Assembly: GCA_910577765.1 (NCBI GenBank)
Contig: CAJTOV010000001.1
Location: 1 to 64,000 of the forward strand
Length of the DNA: 64,000 nt
Source of the DNA: an uncultured Lachnospiraceae bacterium
GTDB taxonomy: Bacteria; Bacillota; Clostridia; Lachnospirales; Lachnospiraceae
Reading direction: 5' to 3'
Below, piece by piece: positions 41,318-50,305 of this stretch; within the stretch, counting starts at the first letter, position 1, and every line of letters starts with the position of its first letter. Made by a program: the position numbers and the translations under genes. A model generated the notes under the pieces. That model was not told the DNA's origin, did no database searches, and worked only from the letters and a program-made list of their open reading frames with translations.

Positions 41318-42691
41318 ATGATAAAAAAGATTTTGATTGCCAACCGGGGCGAGATCGCTGTGCGGATCATCCGGGCCTGCCGGAACATGGGGATCTACAG
41401 CGTGGCCATCTATTCCAAGGAGGATGAGAAGAGCCTGCACACCCAGCTGGCGGACCAGCGGATCTGTATTGGGGAGGGACCGGCCCGGGACAGCTATCTG
41501 AATATGGACCGGATCATTTCCGCAGCCCTGAATGTGGACGCGGACGCCATTCATCCGGGCTTTGGATTTCTCTCGGAAAACAGCGTTTTTGCGCGGAAAT
41601 GTGCGGAAAACGGGATTCTGTTTATCGGGCCGGACCCGGATGTCATCGACCGGATGGGCAATAAGTCCCAGGCCAGAAAGACCATGATGGATGCCGGGGT
41701 TCCGGTAGTCCCGGGCACCCGGGAGCCGGTGTATGACGCCGAGGCCGGGAAGCTGCTGGCAGAAACCATCGGCTATCCGGTGATGATCAAGGCCTCCTCC
41801 GGCGGCGGAGGCAAGGGGATGCGGGTGGCAGCCGGTGAGGAGGAATTCGAGTTCCAGTTTAACCTGGCCCAGCGGGAGTCGGCCAATGCCTTTGGGGATG
41901 ACACCATGTATCTGGAGCGTTTTATCGAGAATCCCAGACATGTGGAGATCCAGATCATAGCGGACAGCCAGGGACATGTGGTTGCCCTTGGGGACCGGGA
42001 CTGTTCGGTCCAGCGCAACCACCAGAAGCTGATTGAGGAATCCCCGTCCCCGGCCATTGACGACGCCACCCGGCAGAAGATGAGTGAATATGCGGTGCTG
42101 GCGGCTAAGACTGTGGGGTATACCAATGCCGGGACCATTGAATACATTGTCAGTCCCGGCGGGGAATTTTTCTTCATGGAGATGAATACCAGGATTCAGG
42201 TGGAGCATGGAGTCACGGAAATGGTTACGGGCACGGACCTGATTATAGAACAGATCCGGGTAGCCATGGGAGAGCCTCTCAGCTTTACCCAGGACCAGAT
42301 AAAGCCCAGGGGCCATGCCATTGAGTGCCGGGTCAATGCGGAGATGCCGGGGCACAACTTTATGCCCAGTCCCGGCGTGGTGGAGCACATTCATCTTCCC
42401 GCAGGCAACGGGGTCCGGGTGGACACGGCTCTGTATGCAGGCTATGAGATTCCGGCAGAGTACGACTCCATGATCGCCAAGGTCATGGTCCATGCCCCGG
42501 ACCGGGACGCAGCCATCCGCAAGATGATGGCGGCCCTGGATGAGATGGTGGTTACAGGAGTGGACACCAACCTGGACTTCCAGTACCAGATCATCCGCAG
42601 CAGGGTATTTCGGGAAGGGCAGGCAGATACAGGATTTATTGAGAAGTTTATGAATCTGAAGGAAAAGGCGCCGGAAGTGCCGGAGGTATAG
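41318..42691 (+). CDS. accC: Biotin carboxylase
   Basis: A 457-residue ATP-grasp enzyme that carboxylates biotin with bicarbonate and ATP. The N-terminus is KKILIANRGEIAVRIIRACR, the glycine-rich ATP loop is KASSGGGGKGM, and the catalytic-site segment is FFMEMNTRIQVEHGVTEM, followed by the C-terminal biotin_carb_C domain. Full length. ATG 41318 is preceded by GGAGG at 7 nt; the in-frame ATG 4 codons earlier contains that ribosome site and is rejected. Confidence 0.96.
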   Translation: MIKKILIANRGEIAVRIIRACRNMGIYSVAIYSKEDEKSLHTQLADQRICIGEGPARDSYLNMDRIISAALNVDADAIHPGFGFLSENSVFARKCAENGILFIGPDPDVIDRMGNKSQARKTMMDAGVPVVPGTREPVYDAEAGKLLAETIGYPVMIKASSGGGGKGMRVAAGEEEFEFQFNLAQRESANAFGDDTMYLERFIENPRHVEIQIIADSQGHVVALGDRDCSVQRNHQKLIEESPSPAIDDATRQKMSEYAVLAAKTVGYTNAGTIEYIVSPGGEFFFMEMNTRIQVEHGVTEMVTGTDLIIEQIRVAMGEPLSFTQDQIKPRGHAIECRVNAEMPGHNFMPSPGVVEHIHLPAGNGVRVDTALYAGYEIPAEYDSMIAKVMVHAPDRDAAIRKMMAALDEMVVTGVDTNLDFQYQIIRSRVFREGQADTGFIEKFMNLKEKAPEVPEV

Positions 42692-42823
42692 AAACGGATG
42701 GAAAACTTTACCGTTTACGGGACGGGAAAAGGGGACAAAAGAGACGTCACAGGCCAGCCCTCCATGCTTTTTGTATAGGCGTGGCCGGCCCGCGGCTGAA
42801 GCAGGGGTTTAAAGGAGGAGAAT

Positions 42824-43591
42824 ATGTACCGTGTAGATTTGAACAGTGACCTGGGCGAAAGCTTTGGAAGATACACTTTGGGGATGGATGACCAGGTGAT
42901 TCCCCTGATCACTTCGGCCAACGTGGCCTGCGGCTACCATGCCTCGGACCCGGTGGTCATGGCAAAGACCATAGCCATGGTCAGGGAAGCGGGAATCCGG
43001 GCAGGGGCTCATCCCGGCTTCCCGGACCTGATGGGATTCGGAAGAAGGAACATGGTTATCACCCCGGCAGAGGCAAGGGCCTATGTGCTGTACCAGCTGG
43101 GAGCCCTGGACGGGTTCTGCCGCGCTGCCGGCATCCGGATGCAGCATGTAAAGCCTCATGGGGCGCTGTACAATATGGCAGCTAAGGATTATGAGCTGTC
43201 AAAGGGAATCTGCCAGGCCATTGCGGAGTTTGACAAGGACCTGATTGTCCTGGCCTTAAGCGGCGGAGAACTGGTCCGCGCGGCAAAGGCTCTGGGCCTG
43301 CGCACGGCCCTGGAGGTCTTTGCGGACCGGGCCTACGAGGAGGACGGAACCCTGGTCAGCCGCGGCAGGCCTGGGGCCATGATCACTGATGAGAATGAGG
43401 CCATCGCCCGGGTGGTGCGGATGGTAAAGGAGCAGAAGGTGACTGCCATTACCGGAAAGGATATTCCCATCCGGGCGGATTCGGTGTGTGTCCATGGGGA
43501 CGGGGAGAAGGCTCTTGCTTTTGTGCAGCGGATTCGGGATGCGCTGAAAGCGGAAGATGTGGAGGTCTGTGCACTGGAGGAGATTGTGTGA
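42824..43591 (+). CDS. pxpA: 5-oxoprolinase subunit PxpA (LamB/YcsF family)
   Basis: A 255-residue LamB/YcsF protein with the family opening VDLNSDLGESFGRYTLG, then SANVACGYHASDPVVM, GAHPGFPDLMGFGRR and VKPHGALYN. Third component of the 5-oxoprolinase. AAAGGAGG lies 7 nt before the ATG. Last gene of the operon; a hairpin and a convergent gene follow. Confidence 0.95.
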   Translation: MYRVDLNSDLGESFGRYTLGMDDQVIPLITSANVACGYHASDPVVMAKTIAMVREAGIRAGAHPGFPDLMGFGRRNMVITPAEARAYVLYQLGALDGFCRAAGIRMQHVKPHGALYNMAAKDYELSKGICQAIAEFDKDLIVLALSGGELVRAAKALGLRTALEVFADRAYEEDGTLVSRGRPGAMITDENEAIARVVRMVKEQKVTAITGKDIPIRADSVCVHGDGEKALAFVQRIRDALKAEDVEVCALEEIV

Positions 43592-43639
43592 GCGGGGCGT
43601 AATATGGTGTTGGAAGCAGTTGTTTTGGGAGCAGTTTAG

Positions 43640-43661
43640 AAGGGGCAGTTTCCTGCCCCTT
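43640..43661. terminator. Terminator between pxpA and the AlbA_2 gene
   Basis: AAGGGGCAG (43640-43648) pairs with CTGCCCCTT (43653-43661) around a 4-nt loop. It serves the convergent genes. Confidence 0.75.
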
Positions 43662-43665
43662 TGGT

Positions 43666-45204
43666 TCACTGCGGGTATTTTGTTTTTCGATACATTTTAC
43701 CCTTTGTATTGCCAGTTGTATCCAGCTTCCCGGTATTCACCAGATTACTGAGCAGCACCTTAATTCTGGATTCCTTTACAGGGACGATATGGGCGAATTC
43801 TGCGGCCTTATACCATACACCTGGTTGCATAGAGTTGAGGATGGCTTCATAGTGCTTCAAAGTTTTTTGTGTTACCGTTTTTCCGCTGTCTTTTTCCGCC
43901 ACTTTTTTTCCGCCACTTTTTTCCGCCACTTTTTTTCCGCCACTTTTTTCTATCGTTGCGGGAACTTTTGGAGTAAATTCCAGTGTCAGGATAGTACGGT
44001 CCGGGTCGAACTGTTCTTCAATCTTCGGTTCCGTCCAGCCTTCATCGTTCCAGACATTAAATATGTTGGGAACGCCGCTTCCGGCACGTTCTCCGATATT
44101 AATAAGATTGAACATTTTCAAAAGGGTTTTATTGCGCGGGTCAGATATTCCGCCTATTCGCATCTGATCTTTTCCGGTTCTGATATATCCGGGATTTTCC
44201 AGAACCAGTTTGTCCGGGTCCTTTCGGATAACAATGCCACGTACTCCGTAGAAATCTGTGTTCACCAGGCAATTGGCTAAGGCTTCCCTCAATGCCTGGT
44301 GGACTGGGGTATCATCAATGCGGTCACCGCCAAGTATCTTGAAGGGGACCTTGATGTCCTTGATGATTTTATTGTACACTCTGAAATAAAAATCAAACAG
44401 ATTGCCAGACCATTCTCCAGAACTGGATTGTAGACGGTCTGTCCATCGGATTACTGGGTCCAGCATTTCCCGATAATCCAAAAAATAATCCGGGAAATGA
44501 CGCACAATGTTGTACTCATCACCAAACATGAGCATCCCGGCGGCTGTGGGATGTAGATGCTGATCTTCATCAGAAATTGCTGCGGCACCAATGCTGCGGA
44601 GATATTGTGCATCATCCAGGCGTTCAAATGGATGACCATCTTTAAGGGTTCTATGACGGTTCCGGTATCCATGGATAGTTTCGTAGTTCAAATCCTCTAT
44701 GGGCACGCGGTCCAGAGTAACCATGTCCATAGTGTTGTCAGTCTGGTCTCGCAGCATGGCTTTCACCTGAAGCCTGGTGCAGTGATAATCGCCATCATAA
44801 TTTCTGCGGAATGTTCCGCCAAACAGATCATCATTAATATAGACTGGCCTTTGCTCCCGTTTGGCCATGGGCACGTAAATGACCAGTATAATATCTTCTT
44901 CCATAGGATATATTTCCACATCCTGATCAGAAAGAAGGTTAATATTGACCTTTTTGCGGTTGTTTACAGTATTCCAGAATTCTTTTAGGAGCTTTTCCGT
45001 GTCGGTTCTTTTCAAACCAGTAGTCCGCCAGGAGCCATCTTTATATTCCGATACACCAAGAATGATAACCCCGCCATAACAGTTGGCGAAAGCAGAATAG
45101 GTGTCCCATAAGGCAGTGGGAAGACCTCCATGAGCTCTTTTTACCTCACGTCGGTTATCCTCTTTATATGAATTGAATTTTGAAATGTCAAATAAATGTG
45201 CCAT
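43666..45204 (-). CDS. AlbA_2/Schlafen-type DNA-binding ATPase-like regulator
   Basis: A 512-residue protein. The N-terminal AlbA_2 domain (about 15-150) has FNSYKEDNRREVKRAHGGLP and SAFANCYGGVIILGV. A GHKL-like C-terminal ATP-binding region has HQALREALANCLVNTDFYG and RNKTLLKMFNLINIGERAGSG. A Lys/Gly/Glu repeat linker (about 420-445) built of two SGGKKVAEK units precedes a final winged-helix segment. Homologues are common in mobile regions and are annotated as transcriptional regulators or defence-associated; the role here is open. The linker DNA has four CCGCCAC copies separated by T6-T7 runs and could change length or frame by slippage. Confidence 0.85.
   Translation of the reverse strand: MAHLFDISKFNSYKEDNRREVKRAHGGLPTALWDTYSAFANCYGGVIILGVSEYKDGSWRTTGLKRTDTEKLLKEFWNTVNNRKKVNINLLSDQDVEIYPMEEDIILVIYVPMAKREQRPVYINDDLFGGTFRRNYDGDYHCTRLQVKAMLRDQTDNTMDMVTLDRVPIEDLNYETIHGYRNRHRTLKDGHPFERLDDAQYLRSIGAAAISDEDQHLHPTAAGMLMFGDEYNIVRHFPDYFLDYREMLDPVIRWTDRLQSSSGEWSGNLFDFYFRVYNKIIKDIKVPFKILGGDRIDDTPVHQALREALANCLVNTDFYGVRGIVIRKDPDKLVLENPGYIRTGKDQMRIGGISDPRNKTLLKMFNLINIGERAGSGVPNIFNVWNDEGWTEPKIEEQFDPDRTILTLEFTPKVPATIEKSGGKKVAEKSGGKKVAEKDSGKTVTQKTLKHYEAILNSMQPGVWYKAAEFAHIVPVKESRIKVLLSNLVNTGKLDTTGNTKGKMYRKTKYPQ
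43896..43949 (-). repeat. Slippable 13/14-nt tandem repeat inside the AlbA_2 gene
   Basis: CCGCCAC starts at 43896, 43910, 43923 and 43937 (steps 14, 13, 14), each followed by a T run of 7, 6, 7 and 6. Two sub-units make a 27-nt period that encodes nine residues. Confidence 0.85.
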
Positions 45205-45592
45205 CTACTGATCCCACCATGCTAATGCGTTCTGACTGTTTTGCTGTGTAATCAATATAGCATATTCGTGTGAGAGATTCAAGTTAAAACAACATAGAAG
45301 CATTGGGATTTAAACAAGTAAACAAGTGTCCGGCTGGGAACCGGACACTTGTTTTTCCTAGATTTCCCCAATCTGTAAAGGGAAAATAAGACCTATTTTA
45401 TTAGCAAAATCAATTCTTTTTTCATCTGACTTACTTACATCGTCGTAATTCTACCACATGTTGACGGAAATTGCTACTTAATTTTTTATGATTTTTTGTA
45501 AATCCAGGGCAGTGCAGGAGAAAAATGGGTGGTATCATGGATTTTAGGGTCAGATTTGTGGTCAAATCCAAAGAAAAAGAAAGGGGACGGTT
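45205..45592. other. Divergent region before the integrase
   Basis: It contains a strong hairpin with T tail (45321-45356; AACAAGTGTCCGG and complement). This either ends a plus-strand transcript or sits in the leader of the AlbA_2 gene. A 17-bp GGTCA-N7-GGTCA repeat lies at 45548-45564, 28 bp before the integrase start. No convincing ORF was seen. Confidence 0.6.
45548..45564 (+). repeat. Left GGTCA-GATTTGT-GGTCA repeat
   Basis: This 17-mer matches 16 of 17 bases with the copy at 46811-46827 in the same orientation. The two bracket the integrase gene. Confidence 0.7.
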
Positions 45593-46837
45593 ATGGCAAG
45601 GCACGGAGAAAATATCCGGAAAAGAAAAGACGGACGGTGGGAAGGACGCTATGGGGTGTACAGCGCAGAAAAGGGAAAGAAGGTTTACCGGTCCGTCTAT
45701 GGAAAAAGCTATGCGGAAGCCAGGGGAAAGCTGGCCAGGGAAAAGAGGCAGAGTGAGATACGGCAGGAAGAGCTGCCGGAGGCCGGGGCAGTAGGACATT
45801 TGGGAGAAGCAGCAGGTTCCGGAATGATGCAAAGCCTTGGCGGGTTACCGGTCCATCTGCAATTTACCGATCTGGCCCAGAAGTGGCTGGCTCAGGTAAA
45901 AAAGACAAGAAAAGCCTCCACTTACGTGAAATATAAACTGGTCTACGAAAAATATCTCCAGACTGTTTTTCAGGATACAGACTTGTCCCGGATTACGGAT
46001 ACCTTTGTCCGGGAACAGATTCCCGAGGGTTTGACAGACAGTGTCCGGAAAAGCATCTACTGTGTGCTGAATCAGATTTTAAAATTTGCTTCCCAAAGGT
46101 ATGGGGTGGCCATGCCGATACTCCAGCGCCCGGAGGGGGCGGAACGGGGGAGCAGCCAGCCGGCACAAACATTTTCCAGAAAAGAACAGAGAAAGCTTTT
46201 TGCGGTCCTGACCTGCGGGCAGGACCTTTTTAAGATCGCGGTACTGCTGTGTCTGTATACGGGACTTCGGCTGGGGGAGGTGTGCGCTTTGCGATGGGAG
46301 GATATGGATTTTGTCGTCCGGACCATTACCATCAACCGGACCGTGCAGCGGCTCTATATGGAAGGCTTCCAGACAAAGACGGTTCTCTGGGAGACAGAGC
46401 CAAAGACAGAGCATTCCCGGCGGGAGATTCCCATTACGGATGCGGTATGGAAGCTGTTGCTCCGGCTCCAGGACTGGAGGGAAGAGAGTCCCGGCAGGGA
46501 AACCCCATGGAAAACGGGAGACTACCTGTTTGGCGGGAATAAGCCCCTGGAACCCAGAACCATGCAGAATCATTTTAAAAGGATTCTGAAAGAAGCGGGA
46601 GTGGAGAATCACAACTTCCACACACTTCGCCATACATTTGCCACCAACTGCATCGAAGGCGGTACGGATGTGAAGAGCCTCAGCGAACTGCTGGGGCATT
46701 CGGACGTGCAGATCACATTGAACCGGTATGTGCATCCATCCATGGATACCAAGCGGAAGCATCTGGATGTTCTGTCGTCCTTTTATGACCAGATCCATGG
46801 CCCTATTTGTGGTCAGATTTATGGTCAGGCCGGGTAG
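45593..46837 (+). CDS. Tyrosine site-specific integrase
   Basis: A 414-residue phage-type integrase. The N-terminal AP2-like arm-binding segment (about 1-60, with RKRKDGRWEGRYGVY) and SAM-like core-binding domain (about 90-175) precede a catalytic domain. All catalytic residues are visible: R226 in YTGLRLGEVCALRW, the beta-hairpin Lys near 271, H343/R346 in HTLRHTFATN, H369 in LLGHSD and nucleophile Y379 in LNRYVHP. It appears active. The C-terminal tail (GPICGQIYGQ) is encoded by the right copy of the GGTCA repeat. No excision partner or clear att core is seen. GGGGACGG precedes the ATG. Confidence 0.93.
   Translation: MARHGENIRKRKDGRWEGRYGVYSAEKGKKVYRSVYGKSYAEARGKLAREKRQSEIRQEELPEAGAVGHLGEAAGSGMMQSLGGLPVHLQFTDLAQKWLAQVKKTRKASTYVKYKLVYEKYLQTVFQDTDLSRITDTFVREQIPEGLTDSVRKSIYCVLNQILKFASQRYGVAMPILQRPEGAERGSSQPAQTFSRKEQRKLFAVLTCGQDLFKIAVLLCLYTGLRLGEVCALRWEDMDFVVRTITINRTVQRLYMEGFQTKTVLWETEPKTEHSRREIPITDAVWKLLLRLQDWREESPGRETPWKTGDYLFGGNKPLEPRTMQNHFKRILKEAGVENHNFHTLRHTFATNCIEGGTDVKSLSELLGHSDVQITLNRYVHPSMDTKRKHLDVLSSFYDQIHGPICGQIYGQAG
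46811..46827 (+). repeat. Right GGTCA-GATTTAT-GGTCA repeat
   Basis: Lies in the last codons of the integrase. With the preceding ATTTGT it gives a 12-nt periodic pattern. Direct-repeat partner of 45548-45564. Confidence 0.7.
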
Positions 46838-47196
46838 GAAAATGCAGACAGATGCTGGGGCGGACCGGGTTTTTCGGGGATTGGGGAAATCTGCGAAAGG
46901 AATAGGCCGGGAAGAGCGGGGCATCGGGATTCTGAAACATCTGTTCTTATATGCACATAAGATATTTTATTTAAAGGAAAATGCTGGGCTTGCAATGGAA
47001 GGTGTATATCCCAATGGTCAGCGGGAGCCGGTATGGTGTAAGTATATCATGTCTGGCAGAATACCGCTGCACAAATCTCAAAGTAAATGGGGCTTGATAT
47101 TCATGTCAGATGTATTGGCTTCATGCATCTCCCGGGTTGTTGCTTAACCTTGGAAGGAAACGGTTGGCTTAAGAATAAAAAGGAGGCGTTCTCCAG
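46838..47196 (+). other. Spacer between the two recombinase-type genes
   Basis: A 50-codon open frame from ATG 46995 to 47147 (ending SDVLASCISRVVA) reads like protein but has no ribosome site and no recognised family. It may be the tail of a decayed gene. CTTATATGCACATAAG (46946-46961) is a partly palindromic A+T-rich stretch. AAGGAGG lies before the second recombinase gene. Confidence 0.4.
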
Positions 47197-48066
47197 ATGA
47201 TATCCAGTCAAAATTTCCCAAACAGAATAGAGGATTTCATCAGTGCCCAAGTGATCAGCCGGGGACTGGATGAGCGGACAGCCAGGGCATACCGGATGGA
47301 TCTGGAGAAGTTTTATTTCTGGCTGGAGGAGCAGGAGCCGCAGTATGGGAAGACGGTGGAAGCAAACCAGGAGAAAGCAAACCGGACAGAAACCGGCTGG
47401 GAAGCACAGATGGAGACCTATCTGGAGTATCTTTCCGGGGAAAAGGGACTCCGCTATTCCACGGTCTATCGGAAACAGCGGGTGTTGGGTTATTATCTGG
47501 CCTACCTGGTATCCCAGGGAGTGGTGGAACAGTTCCGCCCTTTGCGGACCTTACGTCCGCCGCGGGAATCTTCCGTAGATACATTGCTGACGAAAAAGGA
47601 AGTGGAAGCATTTTTCCATGCCATTGACCGGGAATACGAAGAGCTGGACAGTGATTTTCGCAGACGGGTCTGTCTCCGGGACCAGGTGATGATGGAACTT
47701 CTGTTCTATCACGGGCTGGAGATCAGCGAGCTTCTTCGGCTGGAGGTTTCTGACTATAACAGAAAGACCGCTACCCTGACCATCCGCCGGAAACGGGAAA
47801 AGAACCGTACCGAGTATCTCTTTTCCCGGGCGTTGCAGAAACAAATGGACGAATGGCTGTCAGAGCATGTGTATTTTGAACATGGGGGACTGTATCATAA
47901 CCGGATGTTTCTGTCCAAGCTGGGAAAGCCCCTTTCCATGAAGATGGTAATCAATATCTTCGATAAGTACCGGGTGATGGCGGGGATCGAGAAGGTGTGC
48001 AAGCCTAAGGATCTGAAGAACAGCCTGGGGCGGTATGCGGAGGAAGTGGTGAGGGAGCAGGGGTGA
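47197..48066 (+). CDS. Catalytically degenerate tyrosine-recombinase-fold protein
   Basis: A 289-residue XerC/D-like protein with a clear core-binding domain (about 8-115: ISRGLDERTARAYRMDLEKFYFWL, then GLRYSTVYRKQRVLGYYLAYL) and a catalytic-fold domain. The first catalytic Arg is Glu (E174 in YHGLEISELLRL), the HxLRH box is replaced by KDLKNSLGRY (271-280), and the chain ends nine residues later with no nucleophile Tyr at the expected place. It should not recombine DNA. It lies directly upstream of the polysaccharide cluster and may act there as a DNA-binding regulator (inference). Confidence 0.85.
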   Translation: MISSQNFPNRIEDFISAQVISRGLDERTARAYRMDLEKFYFWLEEQEPQYGKTVEANQEKANRTETGWEAQMETYLEYLSGEKGLRYSTVYRKQRVLGYYLAYLVSQGVVEQFRPLRTLRPPRESSVDTLLTKKEVEAFFHAIDREYEELDSDFRRRVCLRDQVMMELLFYHGLEISELLRLEVSDYNRKTATLTIRRKREKNRTEYLFSRALQKQMDEWLSEHVYFEHGGLYHNRMFLSKLGKPLSMKMVINIFDKYRVMAGIEKVCKPKDLKNSLGRYAEEVVREQG

Positions 48067-48122
48067 AGACAAATGACTTAAGGCTCTAAATTTAATGAAG
48101 GAAAATACAGATAGGAGTGGAT

Positions 48123-49061
48123 ATGAATATTATGCTTTTGGGGGCTGCCGGTTTTATTGGTACGAATCTGATGATTCATCTTGCCCAGAATAGCAATCAT
48201 CAACTAACCCTTGTAGATAAACAGCGGACATATTTTCCAGAAACGGAAATGATACGTCGGGATAATGTTTCCATTGTGAAATCACGGCTGGAGGCTGATA
48301 CGGATTTTGAAGCGTTGCTTCAAAGGCAGGATATTGTATACCATCTGGTAAGCACTACAGTTCCCAGCACGTCAAATCAGCATATTTCCCAAGAATTAAT
48401 TTCCAATGTGGTATTTTCATCAAATTTGTTGGAAGCTTGTGTTCACTGTGGTGTTAAAAAAGTAGTTTTCATTTCTTCCGGTGGCACCGTATATGGGAAG
48501 GAAGCAGACTGCCCGTTGAAAGAAACGACATCCACGAATCCAATTTCTTCATATGGAGTACAGAAAGTCACAATTGAGAAGCTGCTTTATCTATACCATT
48601 ATATGTATGGTCTGGATTATACAATTATCCGCCTTGCCAATCCGTACGGACCATACCAGAGGCCAGATGGGATTCTTGGAGCTGTGAGTACCTTTACATA
48701 CAAAGCATTGAGAATGGAACCGATTACGATCTATGGGGATGGCTCCGTAGTTCGGGATTTTATCTATATTGATGACGCGGTACGGGCAATTACAAATGTT
48801 GCTTCTGGAGTGAATCCGCATCACATATTTAATATAGGCTGTGGTTATGGGACAAGTATAAAGCAGGTACTGGATACCATTGAAAAAACATTACAGACAA
48901 CACTGAATGTTGTTTACCAGGATGGACGCAACGTTGATGTTCCCGTCAATTACCTGGATATATCCCGGTATGAAACATGTTTTGGAGCCCTTAAGCCAGT
49001 GGGATTGAGTGAAGGAATTAAGCGAACAGCCGAGTTTATGAAGCAATATTATAAGCTCTGA
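48123..49061 (+). CDS. NAD-dependent epimerase/dehydratase (nucleotide-sugar)
   Basis: A 312-residue extended short-chain dehydrogenase, UDP-glucose-4-epimerase-like. The NAD loop is LGAAGFIGTNL, the Ser site VFISSGGTVYG, the YxxxK pair SSYGVQKVTIEKLL, and RLANPYGPYQRP the substrate loop. It would make a sugar nucleotide for the polysaccharide. ATG 48123 is spaced correctly behind TAGGAG; the GTG at 48117 overlaps that site and is rejected. First biosynthetic gene of the A+T-rich cluster. Confidence 0.92.
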   Translation: MNIMLLGAAGFIGTNLMIHLAQNSNHQLTLVDKQRTYFPETEMIRRDNVSIVKSRLEADTDFEALLQRQDIVYHLVSTTVPSTSNQHISQELISNVVFSSNLLEACVHCGVKKVVFISSGGTVYGKEADCPLKETTSTNPISSYGVQKVTIEKLLYLYHYMYGLDYTIIRLANPYGPYQRPDGILGAVSTFTYKALRMEPITIYGDGSVVRDFIYIDDAVRAITNVASGVNPHHIFNIGCGYGTSIKQVLDTIEKTLQTTLNVVYQDGRNVDVPVNYLDISRYETCFGALKPVGLSEGIKRTAEFMKQYYKL

Positions 49062-49122
49062 ATCAGACGCTTTCTATTGTTTATACAGACGATTCCGGGC
49101 AAATGAAAAGGATGGTTTATAG

Positions 49123-50235
49123 ATGGAACGGATAGCTGTTGTTATGGGAAAAATGCATTCTGGAGGCAAGAAAAATCTGGTAATGGAGTATTATCGGCAT
49201 ATGGACCGGAACAAGATCCAGTTTGACTTTATATGTGATAAGGACTCCAATGCAATTCCAAAAGAAGAGATTGAAGAGATGGGAGGGCGGGTTTTTGAGA
49301 TAACACCATACCAGAATATCCTTGGGAATTTGAGGGATATTCGAAAAATATGTAGAGAAAACCAGTATAAGATCATCCATGGTTATAATGGTACAATGAA
49401 TGTATTTTCTATGTATGCTGGCTGGTGTTCCGGTATTCCTTTCCGAATAAATGAAAGTATTTCCATGGCTCATAAATTTGATAGAAAAACGATTATTAAA
49501 ATGATTCTGAAGCCGTTTTCCCGCTGCTTTTCGACCCATTATATGGCTAATGGTGAAGCTTGCGGAAAATGGCAGTTTGGTAACCAGCTTTATGAGCAAG
49601 GTAAAGTGGCAATATTCAAAACCGTTATTGATACTGCAAAAAATGCCTTTGATCCAGAGGTACGAAAAGCAGCAAGAAAAGCTTTGGAGATAGAACATAG
49701 TATGGTGGTCGGTCACATCGGCCGTCTGACAGAACAGAAAAATACACTTTTTGTTATTGAAATTTTTTATGAAATTTTGCTGAGAGAGCCGTCGGCAAAA
49801 TTGCTCGTGATTGGTGACGGAAATTTAAAAGATGCAATGCTAGAAAAAATAACTGATCTGGGAATTCGGGATAGTGTAATGTATATGGGAAGGCGAGAGG
49901 ATATTCAGCAGTTTTATAATGCAATGGACTGTTTCCTGCTTCCGAGTCTATACGAGGGATTGCCAGTTGTGGGAATTGAGGCTGAAACTTGTGGTTTACC
50001 AGTGTTTTTCTCAACGGAGATTTCGAGAGAATCCAGTCCGTGTACTGATATCGGATATTTCATAGAATTGGACAAATCTGCTGGTCAATGGGCAGAGGAA
50101 ATTATTGAAAAAACCAGATACAATATTGAAACCCGCACATCGAGAACCGACGAGGTAAGATTAGCAGGATTTGACTCTGAAAGCGAGGCAGAAAAGCTGA
50201 TAGAGTATTATGAGCAACTGCTTGCAAATACTTGA
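49123..50235 (+). CDS. Glycosyltransferase family 4 (1)
   Basis: A 370-residue GT-B glycosyltransferase with the GT4 signatures VGHIGRLTEQKN, KLLVIGDGNLKDAM, and the donor-binding FLLPSLYEGLPVVGIEAETCGLPVFFS (E-x7-E). The N-terminal acceptor domain starts IAVVMGKMHSGGKKNLVMEYY. It adds one sugar to the lipid-linked repeat unit on the cytoplasmic face. Donor and acceptor cannot be told. Confidence 0.93.
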   Translation: MERIAVVMGKMHSGGKKNLVMEYYRHMDRNKIQFDFICDKDSNAIPKEEIEEMGGRVFEITPYQNILGNLRDIRKICRENQYKIIHGYNGTMNVFSMYAGWCSGIPFRINESISMAHKFDRKTIIKMILKPFSRCFSTHYMANGEACGKWQFGNQLYEQGKVAIFKTVIDTAKNAFDPEVRKAARKALEIEHSMVVGHIGRLTEQKNTLFVIEIFYEILLREPSAKLLVIGDGNLKDAMLEKITDLGIRDSVMYMGRREDIQQFYNAMDCFLLPSLYEGLPVVGIEAETCGLPVFFSTEISRESSPCTDIGYFIELDKSAGQWAEEIIEKTRYNIETRTSRTDEVRLAGFDSESEAEKLIEYYEQLLANT

Positions 50236-50305
50236 CAATACATATAGAAAATCAAGAAATTTTAGTAACTTTTAAAGAGAGGAATACAAGAAAACAAAGC
50301 AGATT

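Noticed and set aside
40805..42493. 562-codon minus-strand frame across accB and accC
   Set aside because: Both accB and accC have intact active sites on the plus strand; the frame runs across the gap between them only by chance.
43896..43949. Possible CRISPR-like array of CCGCCAC units
   Set aside because: Units are 13-14 nt with no unique spacers and lie inside a coding sequence; it is a simple tandem repeat.
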